Source: CAJBNH01 sp964447285 (lineage in GTDB: Bacteria; Myxococcota_A; UBA9042). Taken from it: a DNA stretch of 64,000 bases. The notes below the pieces were generated by a model. That model did not search any database. It was given only the letters and a program-made list of their open reading frames with translations, and had not been told where the DNA came from. This document shows, piece by piece, positions 42,637-51,235 of this stretch; the stretch's first letter is position 1; every line of letters begins with the position of its first letter. A program made the position numbers and the translations under genes. Where the stretch lies: positions 62,001 through 126,000 of the forward strand of contig CAYURO010000003.1 of assembly GCA_964447285.1 (NCBI GenBank), in the 5' to 3' direction.

Positions 42637-43422
42637 ATGAGCCGCCCCGCCGTTCAGGTCCAACGCGAAGACGAACTAGCCATCGTGACTCTGGACCGGC
42701 CTGAGAACCGCAACAGCATGACGCCCGAGTTGCTCGATGCCTTCTCGTTGGCCATCGACGAGGTCCGCGCCGGTGACGCCCGCTGCGTGATCATCACCGG
42801 CAACGGTCCCAGCTTCTGCGGAGGTGCCGATTTTCGTGCGGCGGTCCAGCGCGAGTCAGGCCCCGACCGTCTGGCGGCGGAGCGCTCGTTCGCGATGTAC
42901 GAGCCTTTCCTGAAGGTTCTGGACCTCGAGGTGCCGGTGATCGCGGCGATGAACGGCCACGCGGTCGGCGGCGGCTTCGGCCTCTCGCTGCTCTGCGACA
43001 TTCGGGTCGCTTGTGCGAATGCCAGGCACGGCGCGAACTTCACGCGGCTGGGCCTGCATCCGGGGCTGGGCATCAGCTGGATGCTCTCGCGGTTGGTCGG
43101 CGTGCCGCGAGCTACTGAGCTGCTGCTGACGGGACGTCTGTTCTCGGGCACCGAAGGCGAGGCAATGGGCCTCTACCATCGGGCGGTTGCGGCCGATGAC
43201 GTCCGCAGCGTGGCGTGGCAGCTCGCTCGCGACATCGCCACCAACGCGCCCATCGCGGTGCGGCTGACCAAGCGGGCGTTGCAGCAGGGAGTCGCGGCTC
43301 AGGTGCGCGAGGCGGCCCGTCAGGAGTCGTTCATCCAGGCCGCGACCTTGGACACGGACGATGTGCGTGAGGGCGTCGCCGCGCTGCTCGAAAAGCGACC
43401 CCCCGTGTTCCGGGGGCGCTGA
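42637..43422 (+). CDS. Enoyl-CoA hydratase/isomerase family protein
   Basis: 261 residues, typical crotonase size. It has ITGNGPSFCGGADF (oxyanion-hole region), IAAMNGHAVGGGFGLSLLCDIRVA and LGLHPGLGISWMLSRLVG. The position usually held by the first catalytic Glu is Leu/Gly here, as in isomerase-like or non-hydratase members, so the exact reaction is uncertain. Start: ATG at 42637. Isolated from other fatty-acid genes. A C-rich hairpin (about 43396-43413) overlaps the last codons. Confidence 0.9.
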   Translation: MSRPAVQVQREDELAIVTLDRPENRNSMTPELLDAFSLAIDEVRAGDARCVIITGNGPSFCGGADFRAAVQRESGPDRLAAERSFAMYEPFLKVLDLEVPVIAAMNGHAVGGGFGLSLLCDIRVACANARHGANFTRLGLHPGLGISWMLSRLVGVPRATELLLTGRLFSGTEGEAMGLYHRAVAADDVRSVAWQLARDIATNAPIAVRLTKRALQQGVAAQVREAARQESFIQAATLDTDDVREGVAALLEKRPPVFRGR

Positions 43423-43495
43423 CAGCAGCGGTACGCTTCGGTCGGTCCCTATGATTAGTTCTTGCAGGGAAACAATGCGTTGCCATTGACCGCTA

Positions 43496-43523
43496 TTGCT
43501 TCCCGCGCAGGCGCACTTACATT
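43496..43523 (+). promoter_or_regulatory. Candidate promoter for the YceI lipoprotein
   Basis: TTGCTT, 16-bp spacer, TACATT, 86 bases before the ATG at 43609, in a locally AT-richer stretch. Confidence 0.5.
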
Positions 43524-43608
43524 GACCCAGAAGCCGCTGAACGGACTCCATTCGCGTGCACTGTGCCGCGAGCCCTGCCGCCGTCGACTCAATTTCCCGG
43601 AGACTTCC

Positions 43609-44331
43609 ATGTCGTTTGCTACTCGCCCCCTTCTTGTGTCTGCTTTCGCCGTTTCGCTGCTTGCCGCAACCGGTTGCGCAAAGGACCCGGCCAAGGATGT
43701 CCCTGCGGCCACCGTTGCCGAGCCCACCGCAGCCCCCGCAGCGGCCCCCGCCCCTGAGGCCGCTCCCGTTGCCGCTGCCGAACCTGTCGTCGCTCCCGTT
43801 GCTCCTGCTGCCGCTGCTGCTCCCGCAGGTGACGCCAAGTCCCTGACGGGTACGATTCGTGCGACGGGTAGCAAGGTTACGGGCAGCCACGTTCTTGAGT
43901 TCAAGACCTGGAAGGGTTCGTTGACGCTGACCAACGGCGACGCGTCGGCCCTCGAGTTCGAGATCGACACGGCGTCGGTCATCGGTGACGCAGACAAGGC
44001 CACGCCCGGCAACGAGAAGCTCGAAGGCCACCTGAAGAGCCCGGACTTCTTTGACGTCGCCCAGTTCCCCAAGGCGTCGTTCAAGTCGACGTCCATCTCG
44101 GCGGGCGGTGAGGGCGGCGCGACCCACACGATCGCGGGCAAGCTCACCCTGCGCGGTGTCGAAAAGGACGTCACGTTCCCCGCAGCCGTCGCGAAGACCG
44201 CCACCGAGGTCACCGGCAAGGCCAAGTTCAGCATCAACCGCAAGGACTTCGGCATCGTCTACGCCGGCATGGCCGACAACTTGATCCGCGACGACGTGGT
44301 CCTCGAGATCGACGTGAAGGCTGCGCTGTAG
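43609..44331 (+). CDS. YceI-family lipoprotein with Ala/Pro linker
   Basis: 240 residues. Lipobox LLAATGC (Cys22 or so), an Ala/Pro/Val/Glu linker of about 55 residues, then a YceI lipocalin-like domain (about 78-240). It has the SKVTGSHVL..., GHLKSPDFFDVAQFPKASFKS and the FSINRKDFGIVYAG strands. YceI proteins bind polyisoprenoids or similar amphiphiles in the periplasm. Here it is tethered rather than soluble. The ATG at 43609 has CGGAG upstream; the frame is open to 43462 without coding character. A stem followed by a T-rich run lies 25 bases past the stop. Confidence 0.9.
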   Translation: MSFATRPLLVSAFAVSLLAATGCAKDPAKDVPAATVAEPTAAPAAAPAPEAAPVAAAEPVVAPVAPAAAAAPAGDAKSLTGTIRATGSKVTGSHVLEFKTWKGSLTLTNGDASALEFEIDTASVIGDADKATPGNEKLEGHLKSPDFFDVAQFPKASFKSTSISAGGEGGATHTIAGKLTLRGVEKDVTFPAAVAKTATEVTGKAKFSINRKDFGIVYAGMADNLIRDDVVLEIDVKAAL

Positions 44332-44355
44332 CCTGTCTCCTGTGTCCAAGCGCTC

Positions 44356-44413
44356 TCGGGGCGGACGGCATCGGGTCGAAGGACCTGCGGCTGCTCCGCC
44401 CCGACGGCGTTTT
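44356..44413 (+). terminator. Terminator-like inverted repeat after the YceI gene
   Basis: TCGGGGCGGA (44356-44365) pairs perfectly with TCCGCCCCGA (44395-44404) across a 29-base loop, then CGGCGTTTTGG follows. Confidence 0.5.
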
Positions 44414-44451
44414 GGTGCACGGCCGTGCTGGAAGGCTTCTTGTGATTCTGG

Positions 44452-44480
44452 TTGCTTGCGGGCGACACGCCAGCTAGGAT
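44452..44480 (+). promoter_or_regulatory. Candidate promoter before the 44505 small ORF
   Basis: TTGCTT, 17-bp spacer, TAGGAT. It would start transcription near 44487. Confidence 0.45.
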
Positions 44481-44504
44481 GGCCGCAAGGAGCTTGAAAC
44501 CACG

Positions 44505-44738
44505 ATGGTTCCCTTGGCTACCGCCCATGAGTCTGTCACGCCTCCCTCGGTGTCGGTTGACGACCCCGACGGTGTCGCGTCCCTGCGGACGGAAGCCATC
44601 GAGGTCCGCCGGCAGTGCTGTGAGCAATATCTGCTCAGCCGTCCGCTGGTCTGGGCCGTTGCGTTCTGGCTGCGGTTTGAGTCTTGGGTCACCGGCCGTC
44701 AGCCGCGACCCTCCCGCACGTCCCAGCGGGACGCGTAG
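44505..44738 (+). CDS. Small hypothetical protein
   Basis: 77 residues, between the YceI gene and a convergent lipoprotein gene. Acidic N-terminal half, then LSRPLVWAVAFWLRFESW, a short aromatic amphipathic segment, and a basic end. AAGGAG lies 12 bases before the ATG, rather far. A -35/-10 pair sits just upstream. No family was recognised. It may be real or a chance frame. Confidence 0.4.
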   Translation: MVPLATAHESVTPPSVSVDDPDGVASLRTEAIEVRRQCCEQYLLSRPLVWAVAFWLRFESWVTGRQPRPSRTSQRDA

Positions 44739-44764
44739 TCGGTCTCTCCAGAATTGTTCTTGAA

Positions 44765-45742
44765 TTACTGCAGGTTCGCTTGATAGAAGAGCGTTCCTTG
44801 CATCCCTGCCTGACTGGCGGTCACCGGCACGTAGGTGTCGACGTAGTCGGTCAATCGCCGTTGATTGCGCGCCAGGAACCGCCCCGCCTCTTCGCGGGGC
44901 AGCGCGACGATCGCGGCCTGCATCTGGTCCCAAATGCGAAATTCCTCAGACGCGCTGCTCAGCTTGGTGCACGGGGTGCTGGCGGGGTCCGAAGGGCAGC
45001 CCAACCACTGCACGGGGACGGTCTTGCGCCAGAAGCCCGCGGGGCCGGTGACCTGGACCATCAGCTCCGACATCGCCTCCAGCACGTCCATCGGCTCGGG
45101 CTTGGCCTCGGCCAGCTTGTTGCGCCACTCGTGCGTGTACGAGTCGCGGTAGGTCAGCAGCTTGTCCGCGACGATCTTGGTGGCCTTGATCTGCTCAGAA
45201 GTCGCCGGGTCGACGGTGCTGACCGGGACGGCGGCGATGTCGGGCGTCGCCGTAGACGGCTTTGCTGCGACGCGGGGCTGAACTGACGGCGTTTCTGCGG
45301 GTGCGGCAGCGGTTCGGACGCACTGGGCGGACCAAGTCGTCTCGGTGGTGACCGATTCTTTCTGCTTGACGACGGAAGCGCCACCCACGCCGACTTCCCG
45401 CACCTGTTTGGTTGACCGGATCTCGCGAACCTGACCCGTAACACCGGCGACCGCATCGCAACCGTATCGCAGCGCGACGCCCCGAAAGGCCTTCTCCGCC
45501 GAGGGCTTTTCTTCCAGTCCGCCCTTCTGGACGTAGCTCAGCACGCCGATGACCTCCGTCGGCTGCGGCAGGTCTTGCACGCGGGCGGCCACGGTCACTT
45601 TCCAAGTGTACGGCAGGGCCTTGTACGCGGGGGCGGTGGGCTCGCGCGTGAAGTCGATGCCGCCACAGCCCACCAGTGCGCCGATCAGCGCCGTAAGCAG
45701 GAGGTGCCGCGAGAACCTGAGGAAATGCTGTGCTGCGTCCAT
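44765..45742 (-). CDS. Lipoprotein of unknown function
   Basis: 325 residues. Signal peptide with lipobox GALVGC. Two regions can be seen: a beta-type domain (about 35-130, ...VIGVLSYVQKGGLEEKPSAEKAFRGVALRYGCDAVAG...) and, after a Pro/Ala/Thr linker, a helical C-terminal domain (about 175-325). It holds four or five Cys. The ATG at 45742 has GTGGAG upstream; the frame is open to 45988 without coding character. No family recognised. The stop TAA is one of few in this window. Confidence 0.8.
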   Translation of the reverse strand: MDAAQHFLRFSRHLLLTALIGALVGCGGIDFTREPTAPAYKALPYTWKVTVAARVQDLPQPTEVIGVLSYVQKGGLEEKPSAEKAFRGVALRYGCDAVAGVTGQVREIRSTKQVREVGVGGASVVKQKESVTTETTWSAQCVRTAAAPAETPSVQPRVAAKPSTATPDIAAVPVSTVDPATSEQIKATKIVADKLLTYRDSYTHEWRNKLAEAKPEPMDVLEAMSELMVQVTGPAGFWRKTVPVQWLGCPSDPASTPCTKLSSASEEFRIWDQMQAAIVALPREEAGRFLARNQRRLTDYVDTYVPVTASQAGMQGTLFYQANLQ

Positions 45743-45914
45743 GCGCGCGCTCCACGAGGCACCGGTGTTGCCGGGGGGCATGAATCCAAGCCGTTGCATC
45801 TGTGGTGGTAGTGCGAAACGCTTGCTGTCGTCAAGCCAGAGTCGACACGCTTTCCCCATTTCTCTGCTTGCTGCTATCCTGCACCGACGTCGCCCACGCT
45901 CAGGAGTGTCCAAG

Positions 45915-46496
45915 ATGTCTGCAAATACGCCCGACTCCGAAATCCTGCTGCCCATCCGTCGCCGCCTTGCCGAGACGACGGCGAACATGACACGCGCGCT
46001 CGTCGAGGACCTTTCCGGCTATCCGGAGCGCGAGTTGCAGCGCCGCTTCGTGGACTCTGAGGCTGCCGACGAGCTGACCGACACTCAGGTCAACCAGCTG
46101 CGCAAACAGGCCCGCGAGCTGGGCCTGCGTTTTTCCGCCAGTGTTCAGGTCGCCCTGTCGCGCCCAGAGCCGTGGGAAGCCCTGCTGGGCCAAGACAGCG
46201 AGATCGAAGACATCAAGTCGCTGCGGGCGGTTCCGGCCGTCTGGATGATCGTGTCGGCGATCGATGGCGAGGTCGAGACATTGGCCAAGAGCGCGGGACT
46301 GCCGCCCGACCTGCGCACGCCGCCCGGCTATGCGCAGCCGATGCGCTTCATCCAGCGCTTGCACCTGCCGACACTGGTCGAGCACTACATCCGCGATCTG
46401 CGCGAATATGCACGCCTTTCGTCGGAGCTTCAGATTCAAACCGCCGAGCAGCGGCGTCGTTCCCGCGCAGAGCGATGGTCGGCATCTCAGGACTGA
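45915..46496 (+). CDS. Hypothetical cytoplasmic helical protein
   Basis: 193 residues, no signal peptide or membrane segment. Mostly alpha-helical and charged (...VEDLSGYPERELQRRFVDSEAADELTDTQVNQLRKQARELG...), with a middle DIKSLRAVPAVWMIVSAIDGEVETLAKS. The ATG at 45915 has AGGAG eight bases upstream; the longer frame to 45549 is a shadow of the divergent lipoprotein. A TATCCT -10 box lies 35 bases upstream with a poor -35. It converges on miaB. Function unknown. Confidence 0.8.
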   Translation: MSANTPDSEILLPIRRRLAETTANMTRALVEDLSGYPERELQRRFVDSEAADELTDTQVNQLRKQARELGLRFSASVQVALSRPEPWEALLGQDSEIEDIKSLRAVPAVWMIVSAIDGEVETLAKSAGLPPDLRTPPGYAQPMRFIQRLHLPTLVEHYIRDLREYARLSSELQIQTAEQRRRSRAERWSASQD

Positions 46497-46502
46497 TCGC
46501 CG

Positions 46503-47948
46503 TCAAACCCAGCCGATCAGCTTGCCGAACAGCGAGTGCGCCTTGACGCGCTCGACCTCCACCAGACCCAAGCGCCCCGGCCACTCGGCAAACGCCGCAG
46601 GGTCGGTCGTCGGAACATTCACCTTCAGATTCTCGGGGTTGCGTCCGCTCATCTGGGGGGGGCCCTCCAGGCGCACGCCTCCCAGCCGCGTGTTCGGGGC
46701 GGCCTGGTTCACGCGCGCCGGACCCTCGAACAGCACTTCGGTCACCTTGCCCTGAAAGCTGGCCAGCGTGTCGGCCGTGATGCGGTCCTGCAGGGCCTGC
46801 ACGCGGGCCAGCCGCTCCTTCTTGACCTCGTCCGGCACGTCGTCGGTCAGATCGGCGGCGCGTGTGCCGGGGCGGGGCGAGTAGATGAACGAGTAGATCG
46901 ATGCGTAGCGCACCCGCTCCAACAGCTCGATCGTGCGTGTGAAGTCGTCCTCTGTCTCTCCGGGGAAGCCGACGATGATGTCCGTCGACAGCGCAATGCC
47001 CGGCACCCGCGCCCGCAATCGCTCGATGCGCTCCAGATAGTCCGTCACGCCGTGTGCCCGCCGCATACCCTTCAGCACCGACTCAGAGCCGGACTGGATC
47101 GGCAAGTGGAAGAACGGACACAGCTTCTTCAGGTCGCCCAAGGCGTCGATCAGAGCGTCCGTACAGTCCATCGGGTGGCTGGTCATGAAGCGGATGCGGT
47201 GCAGTCCGTCGATCGCGTCCACGGCCCGCAGCAGCCCGGCAAAGTCGAGCTCGCCCGCCCGGTCCTTGCCGTAGCTGTTCACGTTCTGGCCCAGCAGCAT
47301 CACCTCGCGCACGCCGTGGCGCACGAGCATCTCGACCTCTGCGACCACGTCGGCCGCCGGCTTCGACACCTCGCGACCGCGCGTGAACGGCACGATGCAG
47401 AACGAGCACACCTTGTTGCAGCCCTTCATCACCGTGACCATCGCGGCCACGCGACCATCTTGGGGCGGCAGGGCTTCGGGAAACACGTAGTCGCGCCGGT
47501 GCACGAACTCGACGGCCGACGTCCGATGCTGCTCGGCGCGGATCTCAGCCACGAGCTCAGGCAGTCGGCCGATCTGGTCCGGTCCCAGCACCAAATCCAG
47601 GCCAGGCACGCGCTTCAGCAGCCGCTCTCCCTCTTGCTGGGCGACGCAACCCGTGATGCCCAGAACCAAATCCGGGTTGTGGGCCTTCAGCCTCCGCAGC
47701 GACCCGAGCATCGACATCATCTTGTGCTCGACCTTGTCGCGGATGCTGCACGTGTTCAGCAGCACCAGATCGGCCAGCTCGACCTCTTCGGTCGGCACAT
47801 AGCCGTGCCGGGTCAGGGCGTCGAACATGCGATCGGAGTCGTACACGTTCATCTGGCAGCCCATCGTCTCGATGTAGACGTGGCGCTTCAATGGTACGGC
47901 AGGGGACTCGGCGGGCGCGGGGCCGGGGGTCGCGGGGCCCAGGGTCAT
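46503..47948 (-). CDS. miaB: tRNA-2-methylthio-N6-isopentenyladenosine synthase MiaB
   Basis: 481 residues. The N-terminal UPF0004 domain has three cluster Cys (TMGCQMN, NTCSIRDKVEH, TGCVAQQEG). The radical-SAM domain has CNKVCSFCIVPFTRG (CxxxCxxC). A C-terminal TRAM domain ends the protein (VTEVLFEG..., VNVPT...). It adds the 2-methylthio group to i6A37 of tRNAs reading UNN codons. The RDKVEHK motif and length fit MiaB better than MtaB or RimO. The ATG at 47948 overlaps the stop of the upstream lipoprotein (ATGA). miaA is not in the window. Confidence 0.96.
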   Translation of the reverse strand: MTLGPATPGPAPAESPAVPLKRHVYIETMGCQMNVYDSDRMFDALTRHGYVPTEEVELADLVLLNTCSIRDKVEHKMMSMLGSLRRLKAHNPDLVLGITGCVAQQEGERLLKRVPGLDLVLGPDQIGRLPELVAEIRAEQHRTSAVEFVHRRDYVFPEALPPQDGRVAAMVTVMKGCNKVCSFCIVPFTRGREVSKPAADVVAEVEMLVRHGVREVMLLGQNVNSYGKDRAGELDFAGLLRAVDAIDGLHRIRFMTSHPMDCTDALIDALGDLKKLCPFFHLPIQSGSESVLKGMRRAHGVTDYLERIERLRARVPGIALSTDIIVGFPGETEDDFTRTIELLERVRYASIYSFIYSPRPGTRAADLTDDVPDEVKKERLARVQALQDRITADTLASFQGKVTEVLFEGPARVNQAAPNTRLGGVRLEGPPQMSGRNPENLKVNVPTTDPAAFAEWPGRLGLVEVERVKAHSLFGKLIGWV

Positions 47949-48493
47949 GGCTGCTCCGGAAACGGCAGCACCGGCTGATGGATGCGCCAACCGTAACCCT
48001 CGAACTTCATGACCAGCTCGCGGCTGCGGCCACCCTTTCCGGTGACGTTCAGCTGCTGTTCATTCGCGTCGCCGGGCGTCGGGATCACCTGAAACGTCTC
48101 GACGTCGGGCACCACGAACACCGCGACCGGGTCAAAGGGCAGTGCGCCTTCCAGCGAAGTCCCCAAGGGCATCTTGCCCAGCCGCAGCAGGTCGGTGCCG
48201 GTCAGGTTGGCCTTCGCCGCGCGGTCGTCCAAGGTCTGCCTTGTGTCGCGAGACAGCCGGCGAAACGCGTCGTCCAGGTTGCCGGCCTTCATCGCCGCAA
48301 GGAACCGCTGGGCGCCATCGACGGCAGGGTGCACGCGGTCGCTCGCGGGAGTCGTGTACGCGAAGGTCGACGGCGGATCGCCTTCCAGTCTGTCGAGTTG
48401 CGTGCCGCCGCAGCCGACAGTGAATGCGAGAGCAAGGACGCTCGACAGGGTCAGCGACAGGCCAGGAGGGCAAGCAGAGGCGGCAAAGGGCAT
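47945..48493 (-). CDS. Lipoprotein with helical N-terminal region
   Basis: 182 residues. Lipobox region LAFTVGC. The middle (about 45-100, ...AVDGAQRFLAAMKAGNLDDAFRRLSRDTRQTLDDRAAKANLTG...) resembles NTF2-like or DUF4878-type lumazine folds that start with one long helix. The end is beta-rich (WRIHQPVLPF). The ATG at 48493 has GGAG eight bases before it; the TTG at 48514 is less likely. Its stop overlaps miaB, so the two are translationally coupled. Role unknown. A TAGACT -10 box lies near 48559-48564. Confidence 0.82.
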   Translation of the reverse strand: MPFAASACPPGLSLTLSSVLALAFTVGCGGTQLDRLEGDPPSTFAYTTPASDRVHPAVDGAQRFLAAMKAGNLDDAFRRLSRDTRQTLDDRAAKANLTGTDLLRLGKMPLGTSLEGALPFDPVAVFVVPDVETFQVIPTPGDANEQQLNVTGKGGRSRELVMKFEGYGWRIHQPVLPFPEQP

Positions 48494-48626
48494 CGCGGGG
48501 GTCTCCAAGGGCAACCGCCCAAGTCTCGGGCACGCACCGGGGTACGAAACGGCCGAGAAGTCTACACCGGGCCGCCGCGGCGTGCGACCCGAGGCGTGCA
48601 GGCAGACATGCGGACAGGGGATTCGG

Positions 48627-50468
48627 TCAGAAGCCGGGCTTGCGCGTCGCGGTGAAGTCGCCCTTGAACGGCTTGCCGGGTGTGTCCGTGACGATCGTGC
48701 CGACCCAGTAGCCGTCGATCAGCTTGTCGACCTTCAGGTCGTCGGTGTCGTCGACCATCGTGCAACCGCCGTTCAGTGAGAGCTTGGAATCCAGAGCGAG
48801 GCCCCCCAGATAGGCCTCCAGCGGCATCACGAGCAGCGACACCGTGCTGGAACAGATCCCCTTCACCGTCGCCTCTGACAAGCCGATCTTGCCGAGGATC
48901 GAGCCACCGATGCTCTTGGCGATGCCTTCGCAGTTGACGAGCTTCTCCATGGCGCCCAGGAACGTCGTTTCGCCGGTGATCTTCTTGAGGACGACTTGGG
49001 TCAGCACGAACAGGATCAGCTTGCCGTAGTTGAGCTTGACGGTGCCCGAGTCGATGGTCAGCTTGGTCTGCGCGGAGATGGTGCCGGTGAACGTGGCCCC
49101 GACGAGGTCGAGCGGGAAGTTGGGGTCGACCACCGCCTGCTTCAGATCGAGAGGAATTTGCCCGCAAGTCGCGTAGTTCGGGTCCTTCTTGTCGCAGCCC
49201 AGCTTCCAGTACAGGTTGACACCGGTGAAGTTGATGTCGCCCTTCACGAAGTACTCGTTCGACACCTTCTTGATGATCAGGTCGCCCAACATCTCCAGAT
49301 TCTTCACGATCTGCAGGACGTCCTGACCCATCGTGAAGAAGCTCTGCAGCCACGGCGGCGACTTGTTCAACAGCCAGTCGGTCACCACGTTGGCCAGCGC
49401 GTCCTCGAACAAGCCGAATGCAAGGTCGACGATGATGCCCGGCAGCATCTGCTTCACCAGGTTCTTGACCTGAGAAATAATGAACGCTCCGGGATCATAA
49501 AAGATTTGCACCGCCGTATCGAGGATCTTGCCGAGCTGTCCGGGAATGGCTCCCGTAAAGTCGAAGTGGTTGATCATGTCGTACGGGCCCGACGCCATCA
49601 GCGGCAGGGTGTAGACGGTGACCGTGACCTCGGTGACCTGCTTGTCCATCACCAGCACACCGTCGGCACAACCCGCGGCGGTCAGGTGATTGTTCTGGTC
49701 CTTGCCGATGACGTAGATGCCGTACTTCTTGTCGGCGGCGAGGTTCAGGAACTCCGGCTTGTCTTCCAGCAGCGTCGTCTTCGAGCCCACGAAGCCGGCC
49801 GGCGGGTAGACCGGCTTGAACGACGCGCACGAGAACGGGCTGGGCATAAGGCGAACCATCACCTGCCCCAGAGGCACTTCGTTGTCGTAGACCATCGTGA
49901 CGCGAATCGTGCCCTTGGGCAGGTCCGTCACGGTGACGTCGATGTAGACGTCCTCGGCACCCTCACACGACAGCTTGAGCTTGTACGCGACCGCCGGGCT
50001 CTTGTTGGCGTGAAAGACGTTGCCGGTCAGGCCCTTCTCGTCGGTCGCGGTCATGGCCGAGTCAAGCGCGCCAAGTCCGGGTCCGTTGATCCCCTGATTC
50101 TCGACGATCTCCCAGTCCACCGCCACGCCGTCGGCAGGCGAACCGGCGCCGTAGTCCACGACCTTGGCGTAGATGGGAAGGAAGGCACTGGGGCCAAGCA
50201 CCTGCGGGAAGTCCAGATTCAGCAGGACGATGATCTCGCGCTTCAGCTCGATGTCGCCGGTGGTTGCGTCCTCCCAGCCTGACGCGTCTTCGGGACCGGG
50301 GTTGTCGCCCAGTCCCAGATCCATGCCGATGAACCCGCCGGTGTCCTGCTTGGCGTCGGTGCCGACGATCGTGCCTTGCACGTACGTATCGCTGCACGCC
50401 TGAAGCCCGAAGGCCAGCAGCACGAGCAGCGCAATCGCCGGGTTGGCGGTTCGCATGTGGTGCAGCAT
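48627..50468 (-). CDS. Large lipoprotein of unknown function
   Basis: 613 residues. Lipobox GLQAC, then an Asp/Gly/Pro-rich acidic linker. About 75-310 look like two or three Ig-like beta domains (...GTIRVTMVYDNEVPLGQVMVRLMPSP..., ...LPKGTIRVT...). About 320-440 is hydrophobic/amphipathic helical (GKILDTAVQIFYDPGAFII, MLPGIIVDLAFGLFEDALANVVTDWLL). The last third is mixed, with many strands and a Cys pair set. The ATG at 50468 has GGAGGACG upstream. A TTGCGA-N16-TATGCT promoter lies 75-100 bases upstream. No family recognised. Confidence 0.85.
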   Translation of the reverse strand: MLHHMRTANPAIALLVLLAFGLQACSDTYVQGTIVGTDAKQDTGGFIGMDLGLGDNPGPEDASGWEDATTGDIELKREIIVLLNLDFPQVLGPSAFLPIYAKVVDYGAGSPADGVAVDWEIVENQGINGPGLGALDSAMTATDEKGLTGNVFHANKSPAVAYKLKLSCEGAEDVYIDVTVTDLPKGTIRVTMVYDNEVPLGQVMVRLMPSPFSCASFKPVYPPAGFVGSKTTLLEDKPEFLNLAADKKYGIYVIGKDQNNHLTAAGCADGVLVMDKQVTEVTVTVYTLPLMASGPYDMINHFDFTGAIPGQLGKILDTAVQIFYDPGAFIISQVKNLVKQMLPGIIVDLAFGLFEDALANVVTDWLLNKSPPWLQSFFTMGQDVLQIVKNLEMLGDLIIKKVSNEYFVKGDINFTGVNLYWKLGCDKKDPNYATCGQIPLDLKQAVVDPNFPLDLVGATFTGTISAQTKLTIDSGTVKLNYGKLILFVLTQVVLKKITGETTFLGAMEKLVNCEGIAKSIGGSILGKIGLSEATVKGICSSTVSLLVMPLEAYLGGLALDSKLSLNGGCTMVDDTDDLKVDKLIDGYWVGTIVTDTPGKPFKGDFTATRKPGF

Positions 50469-50542
50469 GGGTTTCGTCCTCCTGGACGTCGACGACATTC
50501 GCTGGATCCGACGCGCCCCCGCCGCCGGCTGACCAATCTTCA

Positions 50543-50570
50543 AGCATACGGCAAGTCGTGCCTTTCGCAA
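50543..50570 (-). promoter_or_regulatory. Candidate promoter for the 48627-50468 lipoprotein
   Basis: Minus strand: TTGCGA, 16-bp spacer, TATGCT. Confidence 0.5.
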
Positions 50571-50613
50571 CCGGCTTGCACGCGTCCGCTTGCGAACCTG
50601 AATGCGGTTTGCC

Positions 50614-50642
50614 TTGCCATTTCCGGAGACCGCACCTAGGCT
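50614..50642 (+). promoter_or_regulatory. Candidate promoter for the 50711 gene and ttcA-hslO
   Basis: TTGCCA, 17-bp spacer, TAGGCT, 68 bases before the ATG at 50711. It forms a divergent pair with the promoter at 50543-50570. Confidence 0.55.
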
Positions 50643-50710
50643 AGCACATCCAATCTTTGCCCCATTTGCGGGGTGCTCCCAGGCGACGATACCCCAGGAG
50701 GAAACATCAG

Positions 50711-51103
50711 ATGGCCGGTCCCGCTTTCACTCACGACAGCCTGATTCAGGCGTTCGAGCGTCGGTTCGACCACTTCAGCGCGCGGGCCGTTGCTGCCGAG
50801 GTGCTCGAGGGCGCGGGCCTGAAGAAGTCTGACGCCTACGATGCCGCGGCGCTTGCCCGCATCGCTCAGGTCATCGAGAAGATTGTCGCTCGCCCCGGTG
50901 TCATTCTGGGCAGCTTCGCGCCGGTGGCAGAAGAGAAGCCGGCCGCCAAGGGTGAAGAGAAAGCCGCGCCCAAGGGTGAAGAGAAAGCCGCGCCCAAGGC
51001 AGAGCCCAAGACCGATGAGCCCGCTCCCGAGGCGGCTGAAGCCGCGGCCGCGCCCGAGGCCGAAGAGAAGCCGGTCGAAAAGAAGGCCGACAAGAAGAAG
51101 TAG
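50711..51103 (+). CDS. Small protein with helical head and Lys/Ala/Glu/Pro tail
   Basis: 130 residues. Residues 1-65 form a compact helical head (FTHDSLIQAFERRFDHFSARAVAAEVLEGAGL, then ARIAQVIEKIV). The rest is a low-complexity tail of EEKPAAKGEEKAAPK-type repeats ending ADKKK. A strong GGAGGAAA precedes the ATG at 50711. The stop TAG is part of an 18-bp tandem unit repeated twice more, and the frame is the same as that of ttcA downstream. The tail recalls linker or nucleic-acid-binding low-complexity regions; no function is known. Confidence 0.85.
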   Translation: MAGPAFTHDSLIQAFERRFDHFSARAVAAEVLEGAGLKKSDAYDAAALARIAQVIEKIVARPGVILGSFAPVAEEKPAAKGEEKAAPKGEEKAAPKAEPKTDEPAPEAAEAAAAPEAEEKPVEKKADKKK

Positions 51104-51149
51104 GCCGACAAGAAGAAGTAGGCCGACAAGAAGAAGTAGGCCGACAAGC
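51086..51149 (+). repeat. 18-bp tandem repeat carrying a stop codon, three full copies
   Basis: The unit GCCGACAAGAAGAAGTAG occupies 51086-51103, 51104-51121 and 51122-51139; a fourth, partial copy begins at 51140. Each copy encodes ADKKK-stop, so TAG codons stand at 51101, 51119 and 51137 in one frame. Confidence 0.95.
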
Positions 51150-51235
51150 AGACGCAGGCCGAGCCATCACGGCCGCCGAAGGACGCTGGACCCCGCGAAC
51201 GTCGCGCGGATTCGCCGTCCTCGCAGGAAGGTTTT

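Noticed and set aside
44259..44933. 224-codon minus-strand frame
   Set aside because: Overlaps ends of two better-supported genes and shows no motif.
46536..47978. Plus-strand frame of 480 codons
   Set aside because: Exact antisense of miaB; composition His/Gln/Arg-rich, no motif.
51101..51139. In-frame TAG codons as pyrrolysine codons
   Set aside because: No pyl genes or suitable context; each TAG is part of an 18-bp tandem unit, which explains them better.
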